Positions 1 through 7,930 of a DNA stretch of 40,777 nt are shown one piece after another. The translations under genes and the position numbers were made by a program. The DNA comes from an uncultured Myxococcales bacterium. Lineage in GTDB: Bacteria; Myxococcota_A; UBA9042; DTJE01. The stretch spans positions 1 through 40,777 of the forward strand of contig CAINDP010000231.1 in the NCBI GenBank assembly GCA_903847405.1, in the 5' to 3' direction. How positions within the stretch are numbered: position 1 is the first letter of the stretch; every line of letters begins with the position of its first letter. Below the pieces are notes generated by a model, which did no database searches, had not been told where the DNA came from, and was given only the letters and a program-made list of their open reading frames with translations.

Positions 1-489
1 GCAGTCCTGGCACAGCGGCGCGCGGGCGTCGCCGGACGCGGCCAGCCTGCCGTGGACGCTTTCCTGGTACTGCTTGTACCGGCGCGACTCGGGGGCGCCC
101 ACCGTGTTGCCCACGTAGTGGCAGCGCACGCACTGGACGCGCTCCAGGCCCTTCTTGTGCGGGACCACGTCGGCGTCGGCGTGGCATTCCCAGCAGTTGC
201 GCTTCCCGTGGACCGACTGGCCGAACGCCACCGCGTCCACGAACAGCCCCTTCCGCCCGTCCGCCCGGACCTTGTCCCGGAAGTCCTCCCGGGCGTGGCA
301 GAACAGGCAGCGCCGGTTGCCGCCGTCCAGGGGAATGGCCACGCCGGCCGGGGCTCCGTCGGTGGCCACCTCTCCCGAGCGCGCAGGCACCGCGGCCAGG
401 ACCAGCGGAGCGACGATCGACACCAGCAGCAGGGCCGGGCCGATCGGAATCCGGATTCGTCTCCAGCTCGCAGGGTCTCGATCCGTCAT
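1..489 (-). CDS. Multiheme cytochrome c, C-terminus cut by window edge
   Basis: The first 163 codons of an exported multiheme c-type cytochrome are present, and the frame runs off the left edge. The N-terminus has a hydrophobic segment (about residues 17-32, PIGPALLLVSIVAPLVLA) that should act as signal peptide or anchor. Heme-binding motifs follow: CLFCH, CWECH and CVRCH, then a fourth CQDC at the edge whose His would lie outside. Spacing and the SVHG motifs resemble the doubled-CxxCH families of periplasmic electron carriers. The ATG lies 45 bp downstream of the sensor kinase gene on the same strand, so the two are probably co-transcribed. Electron transfer in the periplasm is the likely role; the partner is unknown because the gene is truncated. 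Confidence 0.85.
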   Translation of the reverse strand, partial: MTDRDPASWRRIRIPIGPALLLVSIVAPLVLAAVPARSGEVATDGAPAGVAIPLDGGNRRCLFCHAREDFRDKVRADGRKGLFVDAVAFGQSVHGKRNCWECHADADVVPHKKGLERVQCVRCHYVGNTVGAPESRRYKQYQESVHGRLAASGDARAPLCQDC

Positions 490-533
490 CACTGCATCCC
501 TCTCCGCATCCGGCCGCGGCCGGTGATTCCACG

Positions 534-2039
534 TCATCGGGCCGCCGCATCCCCCTGCGCCACGGCCTTCACCGGCAGGCGCAACGTGAACGTGGACCCG
601 CTCCCGGGCTCCGAGCGCGCGGACAGCGTGCCCCCGTGGCCCTCGACGATCCCCCAGGAAATGGACAGCCCCAGGCCGGTGCCCTTCCCTTCCTTGGTGG
701 TGAAGAACGGCTCGAAGATGTGGTGCAGTTCGTCGGACGGGATGCCCATCCCGGTGTCCGCCACATCGACCTCGACCGCCGTGCCGCCGTCCGCGATCCG
801 GCGCACGATCGTGATCGTGCCCCCGCCGGGCATCGCGTCCATCGCGTTCACCAGAAGGTTCAGGAACACCTGCTGGATCTGGGCCGCGTCCATTTCGATT
901 TCCGGCAGGTCGCCCCCCTCCTCGACGATTTCGACGCCCTGCTTCCGGGCCTGGGTCCGGACGACCTGCAGCACCTTGTCCAGGACGCTTTCGATGCGCG
1001 CCGGTCGGCGCTGGGGCAGCGTCTGTCGCGAGAAGTCCAGCAGGCCCTTCACGATTTCCCGGCAGCGCAGGGCCTCCCGGGAAATGGTGTCCAGGTCCGC
1101 GCGCCGGGGGTCCGACGGATCAGTGGCGTCCCGGAGGTTGCTGGAAATCAGCATCAGGCCGGTCAGCGGATTGTTGATTTCGTGGGCGACGCCCGCGGCC
1201 AACCGGCCCACGACCGCCAGTTTCTCGCTGTGCAGCAGGTGGCCCCGGGCCTCGGACAGGCTGCGGGTCATGCGGTTGAACTCCTCGGCGACGTGCCCGA
1301 ACTCGTCGTCGTCCAGGACCCGGATCGGCTGTTCCAGGTCGCCGGCGGACACCCTGGCCATCCCCTTCAGCAGAACCCGGATGCGGCGGGTGACGTAGTG
1401 GTGGACGAACCAGAAGATGACCAGCGCGATCAGGAGGGTCAGGACCAGGGCGGCCACCAGCGACGCCGTCCGGAACTTTTCCAGCTCGGCGTCGAACGGC
1501 GCCAGCGACAGCGTCAGGTCCATGACGCCCAGGATCTTCTGGCTTTCCGGGTGCACGTGGCAGGGCGCGGAACTGCAGTCACGCTCGTTGTAGATCGGCT
1601 CGATCAGCGTGAACAGGCGCCGCCCCTTTGCGTCGCTGTAGATCGTGGTCCGATCGTCCAGGTCCAGCGAGGCGACCGGCGCACCGCGGCTGTGGCAGCC
1701 CTTGCACGCATCGTCGGTGGTCGGAACCCGGGCGCCCAGGGCCGCCGGGTCCGATGCGAACTGGACCCGCCCGTCCTTGTTGAAGATCCGCAGGCCGGCG
1801 ACGTCCTGTCCCGCCGCGAGGGTCCGGACGGATTCCGTCACGCCCTCGCGATCGTCGTGCATCATCGAATAGCGGAGGCTGCGCTTGACCGTGTCCGACA
1901 GGCGTTCGCCGCCATCCTGCACCTCGCCCAGCACCTGGTGTTCCAGGCTGCGGACGGCCACCCAGGCCCCGACCCCCAGCCCGACGGCCAGGGTCAGTCC
2001 CACGGCCACGATCAGTCGCACGGCAATGCGATGCCGCAT
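534..2039 (-). CDS. Membrane sensor histidine kinase with heme-type periplasmic domain
   Basis: A 501-residue kinase. Transmembrane segments at about residues 6-28 and 192-212 enclose a periplasmic domain containing CKGCH (112-116) and a wider C-x4-C-H motif (155-161). Both look like covalent heme sites, so redox, oxygen or NO sensing is likely. A HAMP linker (about 211-264) leads to the HisKA box with HEINNPLTG (phospho-acceptor His286), then an HATPase_c domain with NLLVNAMDAMPGG, DTGMGIP and GKGTGLGLSI. The start was taken nine codons inside the longest frame because GGGAGA sits 7 bp upstream of this ATG. No response regulator is visible; the downstream gene is a multiheme cytochrome. Kinase assignment is firm, the ligand is inferred. 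Confidence 0.92.
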   Translation of the reverse strand: MRHRIAVRLIVAVGLTLAVGLGVGAWVAVRSLEHQVLGEVQDGGERLSDTVKRSLRYSMMHDDREGVTESVRTLAAGQDVAGLRIFNKDGRVQFASDPAALGARVPTTDDACKGCHSRGAPVASLDLDDRTTIYSDAKGRRLFTLIEPIYNERDCSSAPCHVHPESQKILGVMDLTLSLAPFDAELEKFRTASLVAALVLTLLIALVIFWFVHHYVTRRIRVLLKGMARVSAGDLEQPIRVLDDDEFGHVAEEFNRMTRSLSEARGHLLHSEKLAVVGRLAAGVAHEINNPLTGLMLISSNLRDATDPSDPRRADLDTISREALRCREIVKGLLDFSRQTLPQRRPARIESVLDKVLQVVRTQARKQGVEIVEEGGDLPEIEMDAAQIQQVFLNLLVNAMDAMPGGGTITIVRRIADGGTAVEVDVADTGMGIPSDELHHIFEPFFTTKEGKGTGLGLSISWGIVEGHGGTLSARSEPGSGSTFTLRLPVKAVAQGDAAAR

Positions 2040-2171
2040 GGCGTCTCCCGGAAGATTGCAATTCATTCATCGGCCCGAGTCGACTTCGGCTTCGGCGCGA
2101 GATTGCTGCGCAATCCGCTCGCCTTCGCCTGCGTGCTCGGGCGGCACCAGGGCTCTGCGCGCTCGGGCGTG

Positions 2172-2200
2172 AGTGTAGTCAGAAGGATGCTCGTTGTCCA
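2172..2200 (-). promoter_or_regulatory. Predicted sigma70-type promoter of the sensor kinase-cytochrome operon
   Basis: Reading the minus strand, TGGACA (2200-2195) and TACACT (2177-2172) are separated by 17 bp. An imperfect operator-like dyad, CTCCG-N5-CGGAG (2219-2233), lies about 20 bp upstream of the -35 box. The 287-bp gap between the S1-protein gene and the kinase otherwise shows no gene. Confidence 0.45.
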
Positions 2201-2326
2201 CGTTTGAAGTACCGCAAACTCCGAATTCCGGAGAGTCTTGTCCGAAATGGCGGTGGGCTCGATGCGTCCGTTTCGGCGAGGCGGCAGTGCGGTGCGGCGC
2301 GGCACGGTGCGAAGCGGTTCCGGGGC

Positions 2327-3568
2327 TCAGTGGTCCTTCCGGTCCTTGCGCTCCTGGGCCCGACGAAGGGCTTCGGCCATGGCAGTGGGACCGGCAGGCA
2401 CCGGCGCGGCGGGAGGCGCGGAGGGGGTCCAGCGGCGCTCCCGGCCTTCCTCCCGCTCGACGACGAAGCGGGCCTTGACCGCGGGGTCGACCTCCTCCTC
2501 CTTCGCCTCCAGGGCCTTCAGGGACAGGGACACGCGGCGTGCGACCGGGTCCACCGCCCGGACGGCCACGTCGATTTCCTGGCCCGGCTTCAGGACGTCG
2601 CTGGGGGCGCGGACGTGCTTCTTGCCCGAAATCTCCGAGATGTGCAGCAGGCCCTCGAGGCCGCCGGGGAGCTCGACGAAGGCGCCGTACGTCGTCAGGC
2701 GCGTGACCTTTCCGCGGACCGTGCTGCCCACCATCAGGCGGTCGGACACGTCGGACCAGGGGTTGTCGCCGGCCTGGCGCAGGCTGGCGCTGATGCGGGG
2801 ACGCTCGCCGCCCTTCTCGACGCGCATGATCTTCACGGTGATCTGCGTGCCGACCGGCGGCGGGGCCTCGCCCCGGGTCCAGGACACTTCGGACTGCGGC
2901 ACCAGCGCGTTCACGCCCCCGCCCAGGTCCACGAAGATCCCGAAGGTCTCGTGCTTGACCACGGTGACGGTGCGCAACTGGTCCTCGGCGATTTCCTCCA
3001 GCAGGCGTTCGCGGTCGGCCGCCTGCTCTTCCTTCAGCAGCGAGGTGCGGGACAGGATCACGTCGCGTCCCCGGACCTCCAGGACCCGGAACCGGAACGT
3101 CTGGCCCACGTAGGTTTCGGGAGGCATGCGGGCGAAGTCCATCTGGCTGAACGGCACGAAGCCCCGGGCCTGGCCGGGCAGGTCGACGGTGAAGCCGCCC
3201 TTGTTGGTCGCGCTGACCTTGCCTTCGACCGGGAGGCCCGACTTGGAGGCTTCCGTCATCGCGTCGAGGTCCAGGTTCCGCGCCTTGAGGGCCCGGGACA
3301 GGACGACGATTCCGCCCGAAAAGCGCACCACGCGCCCCTCGACCATGTCGCCCAGGCTGAGGGCCTGCAGCTCTTCCGCCGTGAAGTCCTGGAGGTCCAT
3401 GCTGCCCTCGGCACGCTGGCCGACGTCCAACAGCAGGTTGCTCTTGCCCAGTTCGACGATGCGCGCCTGGACCATGTCCCCGGGGCTGTATCGCGTGAAG
3501 GCCTTCGGCATGGTCTCGGCCAGCAGCTTCTCGAACTCGCCCGGGTCGTTCGTGTCCTGATCCGCCAT
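2327..3568 (-). CDS. S1 RNA-binding domain protein (ribosomal protein S1-like)
   Basis: 413 residues made of four S1 OB-fold repeats, beginning near residues 29, 112, 197 and 277. Typical S1 signatures are GGFTVDLPGQARGFVPFSQ in the second, TFGIFVDLGGGVNALVPQSE in the third and TYGAFVELPGGLEGLLHISE in the fourth. The C-terminal tail is rich in Glu, Arg and Pro. It is shorter than the six-domain S1 of E. coli and comparable to S1-like proteins of other phyla that bind mRNA at the 30S subunit or act in RNA turnover. ATG preceded by GAGGCG. It is transcribed alone and divergently from the cyclophilin gene. Whether it is the organism's sole S1 cannot be told from this window. Confidence 0.88.
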   Translation of the reverse strand: MADQDTNDPGEFEKLLAETMPKAFTRYSPGDMVQARIVELGKSNLLLDVGQRAEGSMDLQDFTAEELQALSLGDMVEGRVVRFSGGIVVLSRALKARNLDLDAMTEASKSGLPVEGKVSATNKGGFTVDLPGQARGFVPFSQMDFARMPPETYVGQTFRFRVLEVRGRDVILSRTSLLKEEQAADRERLLEEIAEDQLRTVTVVKHETFGIFVDLGGGVNALVPQSEVSWTRGEAPPPVGTQITVKIMRVEKGGERPRISASLRQAGDNPWSDVSDRLMVGSTVRGKVTRLTTYGAFVELPGGLEGLLHISEISGKKHVRAPSDVLKPGQEIDVAVRAVDPVARRVSLSLKALEAKEEEVDPAVKARFVVEREEGRERRWTPSAPPAAPVPAGPTAMAEALRRAQERKDRKDH

Positions 3569-3621
3569 CGTGCGCCTCGAAGGTCAAAGACGCGTCCCCG
3601 TCAACACGGAGGCGCCGGGCG

Positions 3622-3650
3622 ATGGTAGGGATCAGGGAGCAAGGCGTCAA
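3622..3650 (-). promoter_or_regulatory. Predicted promoter of the S1-domain gene
   Basis: On the minus strand TTGACG (3650-3645), a 17-bp spacer and TACCAT (3627-3622) precede the S1 gene by about 50 bp. This is a good match to a housekeeping promoter. Confidence 0.5.
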
Positions 3651-3689
3651 GGGAGTCCGCCGCAGGTCGCCAATGCTCTTTTCGCCAGA

Positions 3690-3718
3690 TTCGACATGGG
3701 AGGGAGTTGCGCTATCAT
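3690..3718 (+). promoter_or_regulatory. Predicted promoter of the cyclophilin gene
   Basis: TTCGAC (3690-3695), 17 bp, TATCAT (3713-3718), about 50 bp before the GTG start. It is back to back with the promoter of the S1-domain gene. Confidence 0.42.
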
Positions 3719-3770
3719 CGGGTCGCGCCGGTCTTCGGTGGACCGGTCCCCCCCGACGAGGAGGTTTTTC

Positions 3771-4400
3771 GTGAAGACATCCCGGATCATCGTTGGACTG
3801 GCGGCCATGGTCGCACTGGCGTGCGCCTCGAAGTCCGAATCCAACGCGGCCGCCGGCACGGCGCCCAAGGCCGAAGCCTCCGCCGCCGCAGCCCCCAAAG
3901 CCCTCGAACAGGTGAAACCCGTGACCGTAACCATGCAGACGAACCTGGGCCCGATCGTGATGGAACTGTACCCGGACAAGGCCCCGAAGTCGGTCGAAAA
4001 CTTCCTGACCCTGGCGAAGCAGGGCTACTACGACGGCATCCTGTTCCACCGGATCGTCCCGGGATTCGTGATCCAGGTCGGCGACCCGCTGACCAAGGAT
4101 CCGGCGGCGAAGGATCGCTGGGGAACGGGCGGCCCGGGGTACAAGTTCGCCGACGAGCCCGTCCAGGGCGACTACGTGCGCGGCGCCCTGGCCATGGCCA
4201 ACGCCGGCCCGAACACCAACGGCAGCCAGTTCTTCATCTGCCTCCAGGACCTGACGGGCCGCCTGCCCAAGAAGTACAACTACTTCGGTCGCGTCACGGC
4301 GGGCCTCGAGGTCGTCGACAAGATCGCCGCCCTCGAGCGCGACGAACGCGACTGCCCGAAGTCCCCCTCGAAGATCGAAAAGGTCACGATCGCCCCCTGA
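3771..4400 (+). CDS. Exported cyclophilin-type peptidyl-prolyl cis-trans isomerase
   Basis: 209 residues starting at a GTG with GAGGAGG 8 bp upstream; longer frames would extend through the promoter. The N-terminus KTSRIIVGLAAMVALACAS is a signal peptide with a probable, slightly non-canonical lipobox (ALAC), so it may be a lipoprotein. An Ala/Lys-rich linker leads to a complete cyclophilin domain: VTMQTNLGPIVMELYPDKAP, FHRIVPGFVIQVGDP (containing the catalytic Arg), ALAMANAGPNTNGSQFFI and NYFGRVTAGLEVVDKI. It should catalyse proline isomerisation during folding of periplasmic or outer-membrane proteins. It is a single gene on its strand. Confidence 0.93.
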   Translation: MKTSRIIVGLAAMVALACASKSESNAAAGTAPKAEASAAAAPKALEQVKPVTVTMQTNLGPIVMELYPDKAPKSVENFLTLAKQGYYDGILFHRIVPGFVIQVGDPLTKDPAAKDRWGTGGPGYKFADEPVQGDYVRGALAMANAGPNTNGSQFFICLQDLTGRLPKKYNYFGRVTAGLEVVDKIAALERDERDCPKSPSKIEKVTIAP

Positions 4401-4458
4401 TCGCCGCCTGATCTTCCCCGGATCGCCCGCCCCCTTCCCCCGCTTTTCCCAATGTTTC

Positions 4459-4467
4459 TGGTAGAAT
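4459..4467 (+). promoter_or_regulatory. Extended -10 promoter element before a small ORF
   Basis: TGGTAGAAT, an extended -10 (TGn plus TAGAAT), lies 27 bp before the ATG of the 40-residue peptide. No clear -35 box is present. Confidence 0.4.
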
Positions 4468-4494
4468 GATTCCAGTCATCGATGAGGTGGGGTC

Positions 4495-4617
4495 ATGGCG
4501 ATCGTCGTCGTATCGGTGGTGGGTTTCTTCGCAATCGTAGCCTTCGTCGCCTACCTGAGGAAGCGGCACTACCACGCGCCGAACCTCGGGACGACGGGCA
4601 GCGACGAACCGAAGTAG
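4495..4617 (+). CDS. Small single-span membrane peptide, 40 residues
   Basis: An ATG preceded by GAGGTGGGGTC opens a 40-codon frame. The product begins with MAIVVVSVVGFFAIVAFVAY, a single hydrophobic helix, followed by the basic stretch LRKRHYH and a short polar tail ending in TGSDEPK. The basic residues after the helix predict the C-terminus in the cytoplasm. It has its own extended -10 promoter. I do not recognise a family. A good ribosome-binding site, the promoter element and a clean helix followed by positive charges support a real gene. Confidence 0.6.
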   Translation: MAIVVVSVVGFFAIVAFVAYLRKRHYHAPNLGTTGSDEPK

Positions 4618-4688
4618 CCGCCCCGGCGAACACGTTCCCCTTGCCGACGAACCTGCGATGCAGGCCGTCCGAGCCGCGTTCTCGCGGG

Positions 4689-5465
4689 TCAGATGCCGGT
4701 CGCGACCTGCCAGGCCAGGCGGGCCAGAAGCACGGTGACCACGCCCACGAAGATCCAGCGAATCCAGGCGTTCCCCTTCCCGATGGCCAGGCGGGCACCC
4801 ACGCGCCCCCCCACCAGGTTGGCGACGGCCAGCACCAGGGCCAGTTCGGGCAACCATGAACCGTTCCACACGAACAGGGTTAGAGCCGCGATGTTCGAAC
4901 CCCAGTTGGCCGCCTTCGCCAGGGCGGAGGACCGCAGGAAGTCGTAGCCCAGGACGCCCACGTTCAGAAAGATCAGCAGCGTTCCCGTCCCCGGTCCGAA
5001 GATCCCGTCGTAGAAGCCCAGGCACAGCGCGATGAGGACCGACAGGCTGCGGCGGGCCCCGGGACCGAAGCGCGGCGCGTGCAGGCGGCCGTGATCGGGG
5101 CGCACCAGGGTGAACACCAGCATGCCGGCCAGCAGCGCCACCATCAGGGGCCGGAGGATCGCAGGGTCCACCTGGTAGGCGTAGTGGGCGCCCACGGCGG
5201 ATCCGGCCATGGCGGCAAGGACGGGACCCAGCAGATCCCTCCAGCCGACCAGGTCGGCCTTCAGGAACTGGTACGCGGCGGCGCTGGTCCCCGTGGCCGC
5301 GGCGAACTTGTTGGTGCCCAGGATCGTCGGGATGGGCGTCGAGGCGGGCAGGCCCAGCAGCAGCGCGGGCATGAGGATCAGGCCGCCGCCCCCGGCCACG
5401 GCGTCGACGAAGCCGGCCAACCCCGATGCGACCACCAGAAACGCGACGATTTCGATCTCGGGCAC
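4689..5465 (-). CDS. TSUP/TauE-SafE family membrane permease
   Basis: 258 residues, highly hydrophobic, with the opening GLAGFVDAVAGGGGLILMPAL and the repeated half GFYDGIFGPGTGTLLIF that mark the TSUP (DUF81, sulfite exporter TauE/SafE) family. About eight transmembrane helices in two inverted repeats are expected. Members move sulfite, sulfoacetate or other small organosulfur anions; the substrate here is unknown. The start is GTG (complement of cac at 5463-5465) with GGAG upstream. It converges on the small membrane peptide and no sulfur-metabolism gene lies beside it. Confidence 0.88.
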   Translation of the reverse strand: MPEIEIVAFLVVASGLAGFVDAVAGGGGLILMPALLLGLPASTPIPTILGTNKFAAATGTSAAAYQFLKADLVGWRDLLGPVLAAMAGSAVGAHYAYQVDPAILRPLMVALLAGMLVFTLVRPDHGRLHAPRFGPGARRSLSVLIALCLGFYDGIFGPGTGTLLIFLNVGVLGYDFLRSSALAKAANWGSNIAALTLFVWNGSWLPELALVLAVANLVGGRVGARLAIGKGNAWIRWIFVGVVTVLLARLAWQVATGI

Positions 5466-5590
5466 GCACCGTCTCCGCCCATCGGGGCGAGTCTACACGC
5501 AAGCCCCTTCCGAGTCCCCGCCCGATGCGGCCCTGCGACCTGTCGAATCCCGGTGGGAAACCCTGTCGGAAACCCTGTCGGGAAAAAATG

Positions 5591-5674
5591 GGGACAGACA
5601 CCGATTTCCGAGGAAAGTGGAGGAAAGTGGGACAGTCACCCTTTTCCAGGAAAAGGGTGACTGTCCCACTTTCC
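5591..5674. repeat. REP-like element with 26-bp perfect palindrome
   Basis: Positions 5622-5647 and 5649-5674 are exact reverse complements (26 of 26) around a single A, giving an extended hairpin. Within it, the motif GGGACAGTCACC appears at 5629-5640 and inverted at 5656-5667. A diverged third copy, GGGACAGACACC, lies upstream at 5591-5602, next to TTTCC-GA-GGAAA. The right arm stops one base before the stop codon of the rhomboid gene. No T-run follows, so it is more like a REP/RAYT-type mobile palindrome than a simple terminator, though it could stop transcription. Two tandem copies of GGAAACCCTGTC lie just upstream. Confidence 0.8.
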
Positions 5675-7759
5675 CTAGAGCGTCTCGCACTCGACGAGGT
5701 CGGCGCCGGCGAGGATCGCGGGCAGGAGCGCTTCGTCCTGCCCGTCGGCGTCGAAGAACAGGTCCAGGTGCAGGACGCCCGCCGGGAACATCCGGTGGGC
5801 GGCGATGGCGGTGCCCCCGCCGGCGGTGGCGCGGCGAATCAGTGCGAACCCGTTGACCCCGGGCCGGATCTCGACCGCGCCGGAATCGTCGATCAGGTCG
5901 GCGACGACCGCCGCCAGGGCAGCGGCGTCCCCAGGCTGGACCTCCACCTCGCGACCGTCGATTTCCCGGGTCCACCCCGCGCCGCACGTGACGGAAACCG
6001 CGGCCAACTGGCCCGAGTACCCCACCCAGGCCTGGTGTCCCGACGCCGTTTCGGCGGCGTCGAGGTCGGCCCAGGTCACGGGCAGCGCCAGGCGCGCCGT
6101 CCCGCGGGCCTTCGGACCCGCGATCGGGACCACGACAGCCTTCACGGGCACGACCTCGGACAGGGGGCGCTGCCACGTCCTGACCAGCCCCGCGGCCCCC
6201 CAGGCCAGGGAGGCGGCCCAGGCGACCCCGACCACCACGGCGCCCAGGCGGCGTGACGAGGCCCGGGACGGCAGCCGGTCCAGAAGGATGGCGGTCAGCA
6301 ACCCGACCGCGAACCCGCCGCCGTGGGCCGACATGCTGACGACCGGCAGCGCGAATCCCAGCAGCACGTTGGCCACGAACGTCTGGGTGTAGGCGGAAAA
6401 GTTCCGGCGATACCAGCGGGCCGGCAGGTCGTGGCGAAGGCTGTACAGCCGCCACCCGCCGGCCGCGAAGATGCCGCTGATGGCCCCCGAGGCGCCCACC
6501 AGAACCTGGGGCTCGCCGATGAACGCCGCCGCCACCCCGCCGGCCAGGCCCGACACGAGGTACACGGCAAGGAAGCGCCGGGGCCCCGACAGGCGCTCGA
6601 CCATGTTCCCCGCGTGCAGCAGGAACAGGACGTTCAACGCCAGGTGCACCAGCCCGGCATGCAGCCACATCGACGTCACCAGCCGCCAGGGCTCGGCGCC
6701 GCGGACCAGGGACGGAAAGGCCCCGCCGACCGCCAGCAGGTGGGTCGCGTCCAGGCTGCTGCCGGACCACAGCACGGGAACCAGCAGGAGGGCGTTCAAC
6801 GCGGCGACGAACGTGACGGCCGGCGCCGGCGCGCGCAGGCTGGTCAGGAAGGACGGCAGCCGGGCGGATCGGCCCAGCAGGGCGGCGACGCGGTCGGCCA
6901 ACGCCCGGACGTCCGGGGAGCGCCCCGCCCCGCGGACCAGCGCCGCGGCGCGCTCGGTCGTCCGTCGCACCGTCGCAGGGACCAGCGCCCGCAGCACGGA
7001 CGGCCGCGCCAGGAGGGGGCCCATGTCGGCGCCCAGGGCCGCCGCCAGCCGCAGCCGCGACCGGTCCAGCCAGGCCTCCGGCAGTTCGGCCAGGTCGCCC
7101 GGCGCGGCCAGGAAGGGGCGCTCCTGGACCAGGGACAGTTCCATCCCCTGGACGACGGCCGCGGCCTCCTCGGTCCGATCGGTCGCCAGCAACGCCCGGA
7201 CGATGGCGTCCCGGGCGCCCAGGGTCAATCCGTCCAGGGCATCCGGCGACCGCAGATCCTCGGGGAGCCCCCCCAGCGCCGAGGCCCAGTCCCCGGCGTC
7301 GGCGTGGATCGTCCGGGCGGCCTCCACCAGCAGGGTGGCGCCCAGCGGCGGCAGGATCCGGTCCAGGGACCGCAGCCGCCCCATGGCCTCCCCGGGCGCG
7401 CACCGCCCCCGCCCGACGGCGGAAACCACCGACGCGGCGCCGCGGTGAAGGCGCCGGACCGCCGATGGCTGGAGCACCCAGGCCAGCGTTTCCAGGATCG
7501 ACACGCGGAGGTGTCGCCCCTGCACCCGCGCCAACTGCGCCGCCATGGCCAGGTACGGGGGAACGATGCCGATCAGCAGGCCGACGGCCACGACCGCCAG
7601 GCCCGCTTCCGTGAAGTCGAATGCCGCCGACGCGCCGCCGGTCGCCGCCAGCGCCACCAGGAGGACGGCCAGCGGAAGGTCGTGCCGTCGCCGTCCCCGC
7701 AACAGGCGTACCGCGGCGAACCCGGCAATCGCGGCGATGACCAGGACGAGGTTCTGCAT
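5675..7759 (-). CDS. Rhomboid-family intramembrane serine protease, long form
   Basis: 694 residues from the ATG at 7759, which has a G-rich ribosome-binding site; an in-frame upstream start at 7867 lacks one. The N-terminal part has membrane helices (about 1-20 and 30-75), followed by a roughly 250-residue soluble, Leu/Ala-rich helical region. The rhomboid core follows: the H-x3-H-x3-N helix (WLHAGLVHLALNVLF), the catalytic Ser in VGASGAISGIFA, and the catalytic His in SMSAHGGGFAVGLL. A C-terminal segment of about 180 residues after the last helix is probably periplasmic. The protease should cut membrane proteins in the bilayer. The long helical domain and tail are unusual and suggest substrate recruitment. 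The stop codon abuts the REP-like palindrome. Confidence 0.85.
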   Translation of the reverse strand: MQNLVLVIAAIAGFAAVRLLRGRRRHDLPLAVLLVALAATGGASAAFDFTEAGLAVVAVGLLIGIVPPYLAMAAQLARVQGRHLRVSILETLAWVLQPSAVRRLHRGAASVVSAVGRGRCAPGEAMGRLRSLDRILPPLGATLLVEAARTIHADAGDWASALGGLPEDLRSPDALDGLTLGARDAIVRALLATDRTEEAAAVVQGMELSLVQERPFLAAPGDLAELPEAWLDRSRLRLAAALGADMGPLLARPSVLRALVPATVRRTTERAAALVRGAGRSPDVRALADRVAALLGRSARLPSFLTSLRAPAPAVTFVAALNALLLVPVLWSGSSLDATHLLAVGGAFPSLVRGAEPWRLVTSMWLHAGLVHLALNVLFLLHAGNMVERLSGPRRFLAVYLVSGLAGGVAAAFIGEPQVLVGASGAISGIFAAGGWRLYSLRHDLPARWYRRNFSAYTQTFVANVLLGFALPVVSMSAHGGGFAVGLLTAILLDRLPSRASSRRLGAVVVGVAWAASLAWGAAGLVRTWQRPLSEVVPVKAVVVPIAGPKARGTARLALPVTWADLDAAETASGHQAWVGYSGQLAAVSVTCGAGWTREIDGREVEVQPGDAAALAAVVADLIDDSGAVEIRPGVNGFALIRRATAGGGTAIAAHRMFPAGVLHLDLFFDADGQDEALLPAILAGADLVECETL

Positions 7760-7823
7760 CTGCCCCCCGGCACGAGCCCCCGGAGCCGCCCTTTCCCGAG
7801 CACGCAGCCGCCTCGGGTGCCTC

Positions 7824-7852
7824 ACCATAGCCATGCCGGCGTGCCCGCACAA
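7824..7852 (-). promoter_or_regulatory. Predicted promoter of the rhomboid gene
   Basis: Minus strand TTGTGC (7852-7847), 17 bp, TATGGT (7829-7824), about 65 bp before the ATG at 7759. The match is moderate. Confidence 0.35.
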
Positions 7853-7871
7853 GCGCAGCCGGCCCACGGGG

Positions 7872-7880
7872 TGCTAGAAT
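7872..7880 (+). promoter_or_regulatory. Extended -10 promoter of the DUF898 gene
   Basis: TGCTAGAAT is an extended -10 element 50 bp before the ATG at 7931. It is the same architecture (TGn-TAGAAT, no recognisable -35) as before the 40-residue peptide. Confidence 0.4.
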
Positions 7881-7930
7881 TTCCGCCGGGTGGAACCCCG
7901 GCCGGACCGACCGCCGGGCAGGAGGCATTC

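Noticed and set aside
2063-2305. An 80-codon minus-strand frame between the S1-domain and sensor kinase genes.
   Set aside because: No ribosome-binding site, no recognisable features, and it overlaps the predicted kinase promoter.
5622-5674. The palindrome as a plain intrinsic terminator.
   Set aside because: There is no T-run on either side and it shares motif copies with an upstream segment; REP-like origin fits better, although it may still affect transcription.
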